From Heliobacterium mobile (lineage in GTDB: Bacteria; Bacillota; Desulfitobacteriia; Heliobacteriales; Heliobacteriaceae), in assembly GCF_009720735.1 (NCBI RefSeq), contig NZ_WNKU01000010.1, forward strand, positions 59,144-123,143: a DNA stretch of 64,000 nt, in the 5' to 3' direction. Made by a program: the position numbers and the translations under genes. Each line of letters starts with the position of its first letter. Within the stretch, counting starts at the first letter, position 1. A model generated the notes under the pieces. It had not been told where the DNA came from, did no database searches, and was given only the letters and a program-made list of their open reading frames with translations. Positions 43,462 through 52,248 of this stretch are shown one piece after another.

Positions 43462-43509
43462 ACTGTCAGTGACGGAGAGCGGTTAGGTCGGGGTTCCGTC
43501 ACTGACAGT
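43462..43509. repeat. Perfect 15-bp inverted repeat
   Basis: ACTGTCAGTGACGGA (43462-43476) and its exact complement (43495-43509) are separated by 18 bases. It lies directly beside the truncated end of the transposon remnant and has no T run on either side, so it is not an ordinary terminator. Confidence 0.8.
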
Positions 43510-43515
43510 TGGCAT

Positions 43516-44033
43516 TTAGGAGAGAATCAAATCGGCTGGCGGTCTAGACCAGCCATTTGGAGATGGTGCAACACATAGGGTCCCACTTCCTCTTCGGCCA
43601 GGTCGATAGTTGGTAAAATATGAAAATTCGCTGACGAATGCACTCGAGCACCTGCGGTTGAAGCGTCTCCCAAAATTGGGTTGATCAAGAAGGATAATGG
43701 CCAGCGGAGAGTAAGAATCGACCTGGTAGTTGAGGGCGAAGCGCAATTCGGAGATCATGGGAAACATCTAACTCATGGCTTCATGAATCACAATCACCGT
43801 TTTGACCCCTTTTTGGCCCCATTCCATCAGGGCTTGGGTCAGGAGGCGTTTCTTCTCGGCATCCCCCGCTTCGGGGCGACATTGACGAGTTGCAAGACGA
43901 GCTTGTAAAACTCTTTGGAGGTTAATCCCGAATGAGCCAGGTAAATAAAGCGGTACCGAGACGCAAAGAGCTTGTCCGGCGGCAGATTCGCAGTAAAAGG
44001 TTTGCGGGTAAAGTGAAGGATTGCATTAGCCAT
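43516..44033 (-). pseudogene. Remnant of an ExeA-like transposition ATPase
   Basis: The minus strand carries fragments of an ExeA/TniB-like AAA ATPase in different frames: HFTRKPFTANLPPDKLFAS joined directly to RYRFIYLAHSGLTSKEFYKL (the Walker A part is deleted), then VKTVIVIHEAMS with an in-frame stop at the Walker B, MFPMISELRFALNYQVDSYS and SPLAIILL, then after a frameshift FWETLQPQVLECIRQRI, then DLAEEEVGPYVLHHLQMAGL. At least three frame changes or stops are needed, so it is not functional. It begins by overlapping the end of the transposase remnant, the usual gene order of this element type. Confidence 0.85.
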
Positions 44034-44225
44034 GGGCCTCAACGATGGCCTTCATGGCTCCATCGAGAGAGTCAGCGGCACGATGTTGTCGCTTTTCCAC
44101 CCGTTTTTCCGCAAACCGTTTCATTTGGTAAGGTTTCGCTTCACCGCAAAAGGCGCCTTGTCATAGACGAGAATTCGGCGTAAGTCATAGGGATTGTAGC
44201 GGAGTTCTACTTTATTTCCCAACAT
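44026..44225 (-). pseudogene. C-terminal remnant of a DDE (Mu-type) transposase
   Basis: The translation VELRYNPYDLRRILVYDKAP is the C-terminal domain of Mu/IS481-like integrases. One base is missing in the GTG-AAG region (about 44150), after which the frame resumes as AKPYQMKRFAEKRVEKRQHR and DSLDGAMKAIVEAHG followed by TAA. The catalytic core is absent. Together with the ATPase fragment this is a decayed transposon of the transposase + ExeA type. Confidence 0.8.
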
Positions 44226-44459
44226 TCAGACAAATCTCCTGTTGTTCTTTCCGGATCAAGATCATAACTCCATTCACTTCTTATGATGGAGTTATTCACA
44301 CATGCTTTCGGCGTACTCGCCAATGGACCGGAAGATTAAACGCTAATATTCATTCTCATGGCTATCTCCTTTTATAAATAGAAAAAGCCCCGTAGCCTTA
44401 CCTTGATGGTAATAACAACGGGGTTATTTATTTGCTCTATCCGTACTTAATTATTACGG
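44226..44459. other. Non-coding sequence between the transposon remnant and pilA
   Basis: No gene seen. It contains only the pilA terminator at 44382-44423. Confidence 0.5.
44382..44423 (-). terminator. Intrinsic terminator after pilA
   Basis: CCCCGT/ACGGGG (44388-44393 with 44418-44423) with an inner TTACC/GGTAA stem, followed on the minus strand by CTTTTTC. It ends pilus operon B. Confidence 0.8.
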
Positions 44460-44825
44460 TTATTTAATAACACTTGTTGTGACAGTTGCAGCTGTTGAAG
44501 TAGATGTAGTTTTTATCGTTACACCTGAAGCCGAAGCATATGCAAAAGTAGTAGTCGTTGGTAAAACATTCCCTTTAATGAATGGAGTTATATCGGCTGC
44601 GTCTGTAGGCAGGGCACCGGAATGACCGGCTTGATACATTTGAACAGCCCCGACTACTACATTATGATCTGCAAGTGCAGCTTTGTCTCTTGCATCATCA
44701 GTGACATTCCCAAACATCGGAACAGCAACAGCGGCCAGGATACCGATTATAGCCACAACCACCATTAATTCCACCAAAGTAAAGCCTTTTTTGTTCTTTA
44801 AGGCTTTATTAACTGCGTTAAACAT
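44460..44825 (-). CDS. pilA: Major type IV pilin (cluster B)
   Basis: A 121-residue prepilin, leader MFNAVNKALKNKKG and mature start FTLVELMVVVAIIGILAAVA, a classic type IVa pilin helix. The globular part is short (about 80 residues), threonine-rich (TTSTSTAATVTTSVIK at the end) and has no cysteine. The ATG at 44825 has GAGGTGG five bases upstream. It has its own promoter and terminator, as expected for an abundant structural protein. Confidence 0.93.
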   Translation of the reverse strand: MFNAVNKALKNKKGFTLVELMVVVAIIGILAAVAVPMFGNVTDDARDKAALADHNVVVGAVQMYQAGHSGALPTDAADITPFIKGNVLPTTTTFAYASASGVTIKTTSTSTAATVTTSVIK

Positions 44826-44881
44826 TAATTCCACCTCCCCCTGTTAGTAATGACCTTCTTTTAAGATATCTCTTTAATAAA

Positions 44882-44911
44882 GTTATACCATCAAACCATA
44901 AAGTTAGACAA
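44882..44911 (-). promoter_or_regulatory. pilA promoter
   Basis: On the minus strand TTGTCT (44911-44906), 18 bases, and an extended -10 TGGTATAAC (TATAAC at 44887-44882). It lies in the 94-base gap after the secretin-like gene, so pilA can be expressed apart from the rest of the operon. Confidence 0.6.
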
Positions 44912-44919
44912 TCCAACCA

Positions 44920-46218
44920 TTATTTATTTTCTTTATTGCTATCTTGACTAGAATCCTTATCAACCACATCTTTAAGCAAATCTTTAATCAACTGAATCCG
45001 GTCTGGAGTCTCTTCTACCCACAAGATATACTTACTGTTCTGTTCATCTGATCGTGGCTTAAGATTATTGGAAATGTGAAAACTACCTAGGGAAACTCCA
45101 GACATCTCGCTGGCCAAATCACGGGCTTCATTCAGCGTCTGAGAAGAGTTCGAATAAGCTACTGGTGCTTTCACCTTAGTTAGGGAAACATCGAGCCCAG
45201 ATAGGATATTTCGAACTTGTGTTTCCGCATAGGGTGGGCAGACGATAATCACGTCACGGGCAAATTGCTCACTGTTCGGAATAACAACTTTTACATCTTT
45301 AATTCCAACCTGATCCAGGCGACCTTTTGCATCTTTGGCCACGATATTTCGCAACTGATATACGAATGTCTTTTGCTCTTTACCATCTTGATTATCGAAC
45401 TGTTGCAAAACTGTGCTGATTTGCTCCCATTGGCTAAAGAGATTGCTATCAAACACCAAGATGCGGCGATCCAAGATGACATAGTGTTTGAGTGTAATAC
45501 CGATCTTGTCCAACAATTCCACTGCCCGTTGCGGGGGAATTTGAGCTACTTCCAGTGTTCGATAGTCAAGTTCCAAGGAGGTACGCCCTTCAACATCGAC
45601 ACTTTCAATCAGCTCTTTTGCCTTTTTCAGTCCTTGAACCGTTCCTTGCAGCCAGACCTTATTCGGTTGTCCTTCCACTGAAAAGACTTTGACTGGGATA
45701 CCTAGTTGACCGATAAGAGCAACCAGCTTGTCGCTAGTTACATAATTGGTGTCAATGCGTGTAAGGATCATTTCATTATAAAACCCGCTCTGGAGAGTCT
45801 CCGGCTTTCCAATGACGATCATTCCATCGTACTGAACATAATTTAAACCGTAGCTTTGCATGATCTGTTCTAACGCCTTGACGACAGGTACATTTTTTAA
45901 ATTGATATTCACTTCGGTCGGTGCTGTATCGACGAGCACCATGTTCATTCCCATCTTTAGTGCCAAGGCAGAGAGAACATCTCGCAAATCAGCCCCGCGG
46001 ATATCTAAAGTAATAAGAGTAGAGCTATGTACACCTAGTTCCATTTGATCTAAAGAGGCAGAACCGGATTGATTACCATCGACAACCAGATCGGAAGCAC
46101 TCGCTTTTACGGCGCTGAAAGGTATTTCATTATGTCCAGATACGAAAGGAGGAGTCGCCGTGGTAATGAAGCAGCACATTGACACCAACGCAGTACAAAG
46201 AATCCGTTTCATTTGCAT
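44920..46218 (-). CDS. Secretin N-domain protein lacking the beta-barrel (PilQ-like)
   Basis: A 432-residue exported protein. It has a signal peptide (MKRILCTALVSMCCFITTAT), an STN-type N0 domain (LITLDIRGADLRDVLSALAL, then NINLKNVPVVKALEQIMQSY), and secretin N1-like repeats (FYNEMILTRIDTNYVTSDKL; RTLEVAQIPPQRAVELLDKI; TFVYQLRNIVAKDAKGRLDQ). It ends at a charged tail (KDSSQDSNKENK) with no C-terminal secretin gate/barrel domain. In a diderm this would be the periplasmic part of PilQ. Here it follows a PilP-like gene in the pil operon and may form an extracytoplasmic ring. Its ATG overlaps the PilP-like stop. Confidence 0.8.
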   Translation of the reverse strand: MQMKRILCTALVSMCCFITTATPPFVSGHNEIPFSAVKASASDLVVDGNQSGSASLDQMELGVHSSTLITLDIRGADLRDVLSALALKMGMNMVLVDTAPTEVNINLKNVPVVKALEQIMQSYGLNYVQYDGMIVIGKPETLQSGFYNEMILTRIDTNYVTSDKLVALIGQLGIPVKVFSVEGQPNKVWLQGTVQGLKKAKELIESVDVEGRTSLELDYRTLEVAQIPPQRAVELLDKIGITLKHYVILDRRILVFDSNLFSQWEQISTVLQQFDNQDGKEQKTFVYQLRNIVAKDAKGRLDQVGIKDVKVVIPNSEQFARDVIIVCPPYAETQVRNILSGLDVSLTKVKAPVAYSNSSQTLNEARDLASEMSGVSLGSFHISNNLKPRSDEQNSKYILWVEETPDRIQLIKDLLKDVVDKDSSQDSNKENK

Positions 46219-46838
46219 TACTGACTACCCACTCCCTTCTGGGTAGAATTTACCGAAGCACCTGTAGTACCGCTGATTTTTGACTTACTGTCACTCGTTT
46301 CGTCTGTGCCCTTCTTCTCGGTCACTTGGCGGCCGCTGAAGTTTAATGTTAGCTCTTTATTCACACTTTTCAAGCGTACTCCATCAGCCCAGATATCTTC
46401 TATGGTCCAGCTATCACCGATTTTCATTCCTGGTGATACAATAAAGATAGTTTTACTCAATTCAATGATCGCTTGGTTGCTTCCGCCTCCGCCGACGATA
46501 ACCCCTTTAAGGATCATCGAACCGATAAAAGGATCACGCGGATTTGGCTCGTCATTATCCTCTTCCGAAGACGCATTGCTAGACCGTTCCGTCTTTGGTA
46601 AAAAATCTAACGTTTTTGCATTGTTACGCTCTTGCTCGCTTAGACCTGCCGGAGCCGACTTCGTTTTTAAGTAAGCAGTCCCGTATACGGTAGCGAATAT
46701 TAGCGCTATCGAAAGCCCGCAGACACTTAGGACAAGCGGGCGATTCTTGGGATCGTTAATATACTGGCGCAATTCCGCTAGGTTCTTTGGGATGTTCTTC
46801 GGAAGGTATTTCTTCCAATTCATATCTTTCAGCGCCAT
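46218..46838 (-). CDS. pilP: PilP/GspC-like inner-membrane protein (cluster B)
   Basis: A 206-residue bitopic protein: cytoplasmic N-terminus of about 35 residues, a membrane helix (VLSVCGLSIALIFATVYGTA), a Ser/Glu-rich linker, then the HR-type domain NPRDPFIGSMILKGVIVGGG, IFIVSPGMKIGDSWTIEDI and a beta-rich segment. The last 35 residues are Ser/Thr/Gly-rich. PilP is not a lipoprotein here but membrane-anchored, more like GspC. It lies between pilO and the secretin-like gene, the same order as pilMNOPQ in diderm bacteria. Confidence 0.75.
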   Translation of the reverse strand: MALKDMNWKKYLPKNIPKNLAELRQYINDPKNRPLVLSVCGLSIALIFATVYGTAYLKTKSAPAGLSEQERNNAKTLDFLPKTERSSNASSEEDNDEPNPRDPFIGSMILKGVIVGGGGSNQAIIELSKTIFIVSPGMKIGDSWTIEDIWADGVRLKSVNKELTLNFSGRQVTEKKGTDETSDSKSKISGTTGASVNSTQKGVGSQ

Positions 46839-46870
46839 ATTGTTGCCCTCTTTTCAAATCTCCATCTATA

Positions 46871-47410
46871 TTATTTTTTTGAGGCATAAAAGGCTGCCGC
46901 CATCATCTCCACCCTAAGTACGGGCGATTCCGGAGTCAATTTACTAACTTTCAAACTATCGATCCGAAGGGCACGACCTAACAGAGTCATCCCTTTGAGA
47001 CACGCAATGAGTTCCGAGTATCTTCCTTCGCAAACGATCGAAATAGGCATCTCTATGTACCCCTCTTTATCGATGCGGTTGCCGAAACGGATCTCTTTAC
47101 ATGTTAAGCCCGAAGTATCTACTCTGAATTGTACTTCTCTGATTAATTGGTCTTCCTTGGGTAGATTGGGTATTAATCGTTCATACCAACGCTTTTCGGC
47201 TTGCTTTTGTTCGGTCTGTTCTTTGACTTGAACTAAATCAGTGATTTGTTGTTTTACCTGTGTCAAGGCCTCCTTCTCTCTTGTTACATCTTCCCGCGCC
47301 TTCCGCAGTTCACCGTACTGGTAGAAAATTATAAAGGTCATCGCAATGAGCACAACGGAGCTTAGAAGAATTATCAACCTTCGGTTCATCTTTTGGTCTA
47401 TTTTAACCAT
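46871..47410 (-). CDS. pilO: PilO-like pilus assembly protein (cluster B)
   Basis: A 179-residue bitopic protein with a short N-terminus, one membrane helix (LIILLSSVVLIAMTFIIFYQ), a coiled coil (about residues 35-65: LRKAREDVTREKEALTQVKQ), and a ferredoxin-like domain (MPISIVCEGRYSELIACLKG). The gene overlaps pilN by eight bases; GGGGAG lies nine bases before the ATG. Confidence 0.87.
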   Translation of the reverse strand: MVKIDQKMNRRLIILLSSVVLIAMTFIIFYQYGELRKAREDVTREKEALTQVKQQITDLVQVKEQTEQKQAEKRWYERLIPNLPKEDQLIREVQFRVDTSGLTCKEIRFGNRIDKEGYIEMPISIVCEGRYSELIACLKGMTLLGRALRIDSLKVSKLTPESPVLRVEMMAAAFYASKK

Positions 47411-48128
47411 TAGTCACGCTCCCCGCCATCGGTACCGGTGGTCTCACTTTCGGTCCAGGGAGAATGTTCCCTTGAATTTCAAAGCGAACTTGCCGTTGCG
47501 ATTCTGTGGTCTCATCAGTAGAGAACTGACAACGAACATCAGATAAACTGCTCACTTGCCGTATTTCCGATAACCAATCAGCTACGGCGTAATTGCTAAG
47601 AGCTACACCTTGAATGGAAATTTGATGCTCTTGAGAGACATTGCTTCCTCTTCCGGTATTCTCTTGACTTGTTACGTTATTGATCGCTTTCTCTAACATG
47701 TTTCCTTGTTGATTTCCATCGGCTTTCATATTGTCCTTTATTTGTTGACCGGAATTTCCATTGTATATCGCATGCATGTCTGTAATCCAAACGTCATCAG
47801 GAATATTGATACCAATATCTATGAGCAACTTGGACCAATTGGGGGGCGTTCCCAAAGCTCTGTCGGCTATCCCCTGAATCGCTTGTATTTCTTGCAATGC
47901 TTTTGTATATGGTTCATACAATTGAACACGTTGGTCTAACTGGATACGCTCATTGTGTATTTGTTCTAATTCTGTCTGGGTGCGTTGCGTCAAAATGAAT
48001 AATGTACCGTAAGAACAAATAAATATCACTGCTAAAATCCCTAAGATCATTAGGATTTTTCTTTTTTCTTGTTTATTCTTCTGTAATGCCACGATTTCCG
48101 GCGGCAACAGATTAATTCGTATATTCAT
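47403..48128 (-). CDS. pilN: PilN-like pilus assembly protein (cluster B)
   Basis: A 241-residue bitopic protein starting MNIRINLLPPEIVALQKNK; INLLPPE is the PilM-binding peptide. One membrane helix (ILMILGILAVIFICSYGTLF), a coiled coil, and a PilN ferredoxin-like domain interrupted by a Gln/Asn-rich stretch of about 40 residues (NGNSGQQIKDNMKADGNQQG). It is longer than the cluster A PilN. Confidence 0.88.
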   Translation of the reverse strand: MNIRINLLPPEIVALQKNKQEKRKILMILGILAVIFICSYGTLFILTQRTQTELEQIHNERIQLDQRVQLYEPYTKALQEIQAIQGIADRALGTPPNWSKLLIDIGINIPDDVWITDMHAIYNGNSGQQIKDNMKADGNQQGNMLEKAINNVTSQENTGRGSNVSQEHQISIQGVALSNYAVADWLSEIRQVSSLSDVRCQFSTDETTESQRQVRFEIQGNILPGPKVRPPVPMAGSVTNG

Positions 48129-48134
48129 TCTTCC

Positions 48135-49181
48135 TTAGCCCTCCATTCCCCGAAGAGCTAATCCGACAGCAACGGCGAACTCACTTTCTTCGTGAACGCT
48201 GATGGAACCGATAGAAGAGTCTAGTTTCAGCCGTCGAAATGGTGTCAAAATCTCTACAGGAAGCTCCAAATCCTCTGAAATAATTTCCGGAATCCCTTGA
48301 ATCCGTGAGCCCAAGCCACTGAGATAGACTTTTTGAATTGCCCTTGCACCAGGTTGCACAGAGTAATAGCTTAGCGTAGTCCGCAACTCATTGGCCAAAA
48401 TCAGCGCCCATTCATCCACAGCAGTTTCATTGCCTGTAGACGGTGAAATGCTTTGAGCATCAGAAGTGTCTAACGTAGAGTTTGACGAGAGAACTCGGTC
48501 CAGGGTTTGTCCAGAGTCCCCGATATAGGTTAAAACACCATGGGGAATTACACGGCATATCTTGGGGATTTCCCCATCGACGAGCAAAAAACAGGCCACT
48601 CCGTAAGCGATATCTACCACGATATAGGATGCTGTCTCCTGAGGAACTAGGCGCGTCAGAGACAATACGGATAAATCAACCACAGCTGGGTATAATCCCG
48701 CGTCGGTAACAGCCTGAATCGATTTATTCAATTCCTCTCGGCGGGCTGCGACCAGAAGAACATGATGCATGGCTCCCCGTTCTCCTGTCGTCTCGCCAAT
48801 GACAGTAAAGTCGAGTACTAATTGAGCCAGTGGGATAGGAAAAAAGTCTTCTGATTGATAGCGTATCACTTTCGCCAGTTTATCCATGGGGAGCTTTGGA
48901 AAAGAAGCGGTTCGGATTCGTACTCCGTTATTGGCCAGGCCAATGACGATGTTCTCTGTAGACAAATTTTTATCTTCCCAGTAATCGTGTAACACCTCTG
49001 CCACCATAGGCACATTATGGATGACCCCTTCTCGAACGGCGTCGGTCGGTAGCGGGATGCGCCCAATATGAGATATAACCGGGCTCGATGAACTTCCTTG
49101 GAGGGCAACCACTCGAATAAGATTTGAATCAATATCTAAACCGATTGTACCAGCTTTTTTCCAAAACGGCATTCCACTCAT
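48135..49181 (-). CDS. pilM: PilM actin-like pilus assembly protein (cluster B)
   Basis: A 348-residue actin-fold ATP-binding protein. Motifs: TIGLDIDSNLIRVVALQGSS, KVIRYQSEDFFPIPLAQLVL, TASYIVVDIAYGVACFLLVD, IQKVYLSGLGSRIQGIPEII and AVAVGLALRG. A 35-residue Ser/Thr/Asp-rich insertion (SNSTLDTSDAQSISPSTGNE) sits before WALILANELRTTLSYY. The gene begins three bases after the sigma factor stop, so coupling is likely. Confidence 0.9.
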   Translation of the reverse strand: MSGMPFWKKAGTIGLDIDSNLIRVVALQGSSSSPVISHIGRIPLPTDAVREGVIHNVPMVAEVLHDYWEDKNLSTENIVIGLANNGVRIRTASFPKLPMDKLAKVIRYQSEDFFPIPLAQLVLDFTVIGETTGERGAMHHVLLVAARREELNKSIQAVTDAGLYPAVVDLSVLSLTRLVPQETASYIVVDIAYGVACFLLVDGEIPKICRVIPHGVLTYIGDSGQTLDRVLSSNSTLDTSDAQSISPSTGNETAVDEWALILANELRTTLSYYSVQPGARAIQKVYLSGLGSRIQGIPEIISEDLELPVEILTPFRRLKLDSSIGSISVHEESEFAVAVGLALRGMEG

Positions 49182-49183
49182 CC

Positions 49184-49906
49184 CTATTCACTGGTCATTC
49201 GTTTGGCTAATAGGTCTAGGCTTCTTTGCAAAATCCGTGAGACCTTTCTCTGACTAATTCCCAACAACTCAGCTGTCTCGGTTTGGGTCAAGCTTCGGTA
49301 AAAAAGCATGTCGATGACCTTTCGCTGGAGGTCGCTGAGTGTCGCTAACACCTGTTGGAGAGCGATTTTGTCCTCGATAGGCAATTCAAAACTCCGATAT
49401 TCCCTATGGCGGACTTTCCGGATGTCCAATTCGTCGAGCGGTACCCAACCTGCCCGTTGGGCTTCCATAATCCCTTCCACTTGAATGTTTAGCTTTTCAG
49501 CAATCCGCTCGATGGAAAGGGTTTCTCCTGTTTCCCGAATTGTCCTCTCAATGGTCTCATTTATCTTTTCTTGCATCTTCACAGCCCATATGGGTCGGCA
49601 GTAGGCTGCTTCTTTTCGGAGGTAATGCCGTATTTCTCCGATGATACAATGGCTGGCATAGGTACAAAAGGCTGTTCCTCGTTGAGGATCGTAGCGGTAT
49701 GCCGCCTTTAAAAGCCCTTCCAAACCGCATTGGATCAGATCTTCTGTTATTCCTCCCGGTCCATAGAGTTTAGCAAAATGACGAACCAAACGTTGCCCAG
49801 ACTCAATAACTTGATGTAAATGCTGTTCGTCTCGGTGTTGTATATATTGTAGCATCGCTTCCTCAAGTATGTTGGTTTGAGTGCTATGTTTATTTTCGAT
49901 TCCCAA
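49184..49906 (-). CDS. Sigma-70 family RNA polymerase sigma factor inside the pilus operon
   Basis: A 240-residue alternative sigma factor of the sigma-B/F/G type. Region 2 is YGPGGITEDLIQCGLEGLLK, then YDPQRGTAFCTYASHCIIGE and IRHYLRKEAA; region 3 is ETLSIERIAEKLNI; region 4 is LSDLQRKVIDMLFYRSLTQT with the recognition helix ETAELLGISQRKVSRILQRS. The start is a TTG with AAGGAGGGG six bases upstream. It is embedded between pilC and pilM with gaps of 16 and 2 bases. No anti-sigma factor is adjacent. It could direct expression of pilus genes; this is inference from position. Confidence 0.88.
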   Translation of the reverse strand: MGIENKHSTQTNILEEAMLQYIQHRDEQHLHQVIESGQRLVRHFAKLYGPGGITEDLIQCGLEGLLKAAYRYDPQRGTAFCTYASHCIIGEIRHYLRKEAAYCRPIWAVKMQEKINETIERTIRETGETLSIERIAEKLNIQVEGIMEAQRAGWVPLDELDIRKVRHREYRSFELPIEDKIALQQVLATLSDLQRKVIDMLFYRSLTQTETAELLGISQRKVSRILQRSLDLLAKRMTSE

Positions 49907-49922
49907 ACACAGCCCCTCCTTG

Positions 49923-51131
49923 TTATTTCACCCCTTGTGTAATACTTGTAAAAATCGGCAAGTAAACAGCGAGGATAATTGCACCCACAATCAAACCGAT
50001 GGAGATAACCAAAATAGGTTCTAACATAGCCGTTAAACCTTTAGAAAGAATGGCCACCTCATCTTCGTAAAACTCAGCTACTCGGTTCAATAGACTCGAC
50101 AGTTGTCCCGTCTCTTCTCCAACGGCGATCATATCGATAACCATGGGTGGAAAAAATCCACTCTCCCGCAGGGGCCTCGCGATGCTTTTTCCTTCTTGAA
50201 TGCTTCCAGACGCCTCTTTAACTGCTGCAGCTACCTGCATACTGCCCGTTGCTGGTCCAGCAGCATCGAGCGCTTGCAATACTGGTATGCCCCCGGCGAG
50301 CAGTGTCGATAATGTTCTAGCAAAACGAGCGATTGTCGCCTTTAATAAAAGTCCCCCAAAAACAGGAAGCCGAAATTTCAGCCGTTCCCATACTTTTTTA
50401 CCGCTTTCGCTGGAAGCAAAACTTCGGAACGCAAAAGGAATTAGGATTAACACCACAATATAGACATACCAAAAGCTCCGTAGAGAATGGCTAGCTGAGA
50501 AAACGATTTGTGTAGGCAGGGGGAAATCGGTATTTTTTGGGAGAAATCCTTGGAAAATAGGGACAACAAATAGCAATAATGCAAGTACGATGATAAAAGA
50601 AAACACCAATATGACTGACGGATACAGCATGGCCGACTTCAAACTGTCTCGCAAGCTCTTATCTTTCTCTAATTGAATCGCTAACCGGTTCAACATTTCT
50701 TCAATCACTCCACCCATCTCGCCGGCCCGAACCATATCGACATACATCGACGAGAACGTTTCCGGATATGCGCGAAGAGATTCGGAAAAACTCATCCCCC
50801 CTTCCACATTTCGAGCCACCTCGTTAAGTACCTGGGATAGTAGTGGATTCTCCGCTTGAGCACTTAATGTGTATAATGAGCGGGTTAAAGGAATTCCAGC
50901 GTCAAGCATAGCCCCTAACTGCCGGTTAAATAGGAGTAAATCACCGATTTTGATCTTTTTCCCGCTTTGAAATATTCCTTCCCATAATGATTTTTGAATT
51001 TCTTCGATTTCCAACACAGAGTGACCCATTTTTCGCAACCGTGCTAAGGCCGCCAGCTCGTCTTCTGCTTCCATCTTCCCGCTTAAGAGCGTACCTGATT
51101 TGTCAAGTACCTCATATTGAAATAAAGGCAT
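49923..51131 (-). CDS. pilC: PilC inner-membrane platform protein (cluster B)
   Basis: A 402-residue platform protein with two GspF domains: LLFNRQLGAMLDAGIPLTRS and ARFARTLSTLLAGGIPVLQA, with MVRAGEMGGVIEEMLNRLA and MIAVGEETGQLSSLLNRVAE. Three or four membrane segments (about residues 165-190, 215-240, 370-395). It lies downstream of pilT, co-directional. Confidence 0.94.
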   Translation of the reverse strand: MPLFQYEVLDKSGTLLSGKMEAEDELAALARLRKMGHSVLEIEEIQKSLWEGIFQSGKKIKIGDLLLFNRQLGAMLDAGIPLTRSLYTLSAQAENPLLSQVLNEVARNVEGGMSFSESLRAYPETFSSMYVDMVRAGEMGGVIEEMLNRLAIQLEKDKSLRDSLKSAMLYPSVILVFSFIIVLALLLFVVPIFQGFLPKNTDFPLPTQIVFSASHSLRSFWYVYIVVLILIPFAFRSFASSESGKKVWERLKFRLPVFGGLLLKATIARFARTLSTLLAGGIPVLQALDAAGPATGSMQVAAAVKEASGSIQEGKSIARPLRESGFFPPMVIDMIAVGEETGQLSSLLNRVAEFYEDEVAILSKGLTAMLEPILVISIGLIVGAIILAVYLPIFTSITQGVK

Positions 51132-51162
51132 AGTAGCACCTCCACCTTAGCGCCTTGGGGGC

Positions 51163-52248
51163 CTAAAAGTCGAAAGCAGACTTACGCAGTGCACGCTCTA
51201 GCTCGGCTTGATCGACACAATATTCCATAGCTGCCTCCCGGGATATGAGTCCTTTGGCAAACAGATCGGCCAAAGCCTGGTCCATCGTCTGCATTCCTGC
51301 AGCACGGCCTGTTTGCATCACCGAGTAAAGCTGGTGCTCTTTTCCTTCCCGAATCAAGTTGCGAACAGCCGGTGTGCTAAGAAGGATCTCAACCGCAGCT
51401 ACACGCCCTTTCCCATCTTTACGCGAAATCAGTTGCTGCGCAACAATCCCCTGCAAGGAGCCGGCTAACTGCTGGCAAATCTGATTTCGCATATGACTGG
51501 GAAAGACATCGATAATGCGGTTTACGGCTAAGGCCGCGGTCTGCGTATGGAGCGTTGAAAAGACCAAGTGGCCTGTCTCGGCGGCGGTGATGGCGATTTG
51601 AATGCTTTCTAAATCTCGCATCTCCCCGACTAAAATCACATCGGGATCATGACGAAGGGCGTGCCGAAGGGCACTAGCGAAGGAGAGCGTATCCCCGCCA
51701 ACTTCCCGCTGCTTGATCATCGACTTTTTGTGGGAATGCAGATATTCAATGGGGTCTTCAATAGTGATGATGTTTAAGCGGTTCTCTTCATTAATTTGAG
51801 AGATGAGAGCAGCCAATGTTGTTGACTTTCCGCTTCCCGTCGGTCCAGTGACAAGTACTAAGCCGCGGGGTAGTCGTCCCAACTCTGCTACCGCCGGCGG
51901 TAGGTTCAGATCAGTGAGGCGCGGAATGTTCATCGCCACGGTTCTGAAATTGACGGCCATAGAACTACGCTGCCACATGATATTGCCCCGGAAGCGGCTC
52001 ACCTTTGGCAAGGAGTAGGAAAAATCCAATTCTAGGTTATGTTCTAGTTTTTCCCTTTGGCTTGGTGAAAGAATAGGAATGATCAAGTCTTCAATATCTT
52101 GCGGCATAAGGCGAGGCATGCCCTCCATATCGATGAGGTTGCCGAAAACCCGAACCACAGGCACTAAGCCAGCTGCCAAGTGTAGATCAGAGGCATTCAT
52201 TTCTACGGTTCTTCGTAAGATCTCATCAATATCTAATCCTGGGTTCAT
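51163..52248 (-). CDS. pilT: Pilus retraction ATPase PilT
   Basis: A 361-residue hexameric ATPase. Motifs: Walker A VTGPTGSGKSTTLAALI, Asp box IITIEDPIEYLH, Walker B VILVGEMRDLESI, His box LVFSTLHTQTAALAV, and the PilT-specific C-terminal VRNLIREGKEHQLYSVMQTG. The start ATG overlaps the pilB stop (ATGA). Its presence predicts twitching-type pilus retraction; cluster A has no pilT. Confidence 0.96.
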   Translation of the reverse strand: MNPGLDIDEILRRTVEMNASDLHLAAGLVPVVRVFGNLIDMEGMPRLMPQDIEDLIIPILSPSQREKLEHNLELDFSYSLPKVSRFRGNIMWQRSSMAVNFRTVAMNIPRLTDLNLPPAVAELGRLPRGLVLVTGPTGSGKSTTLAALISQINEENRLNIITIEDPIEYLHSHKKSMIKQREVGGDTLSFASALRHALRHDPDVILVGEMRDLESIQIAITAAETGHLVFSTLHTQTAALAVNRIIDVFPSHMRNQICQQLAGSLQGIVAQQLISRKDGKGRVAAVEILLSTPAVRNLIREGKEHQLYSVMQTGRAAGMQTMDQALADLFAKGLISREAAMEYCVDQAELERALRKSAFDF

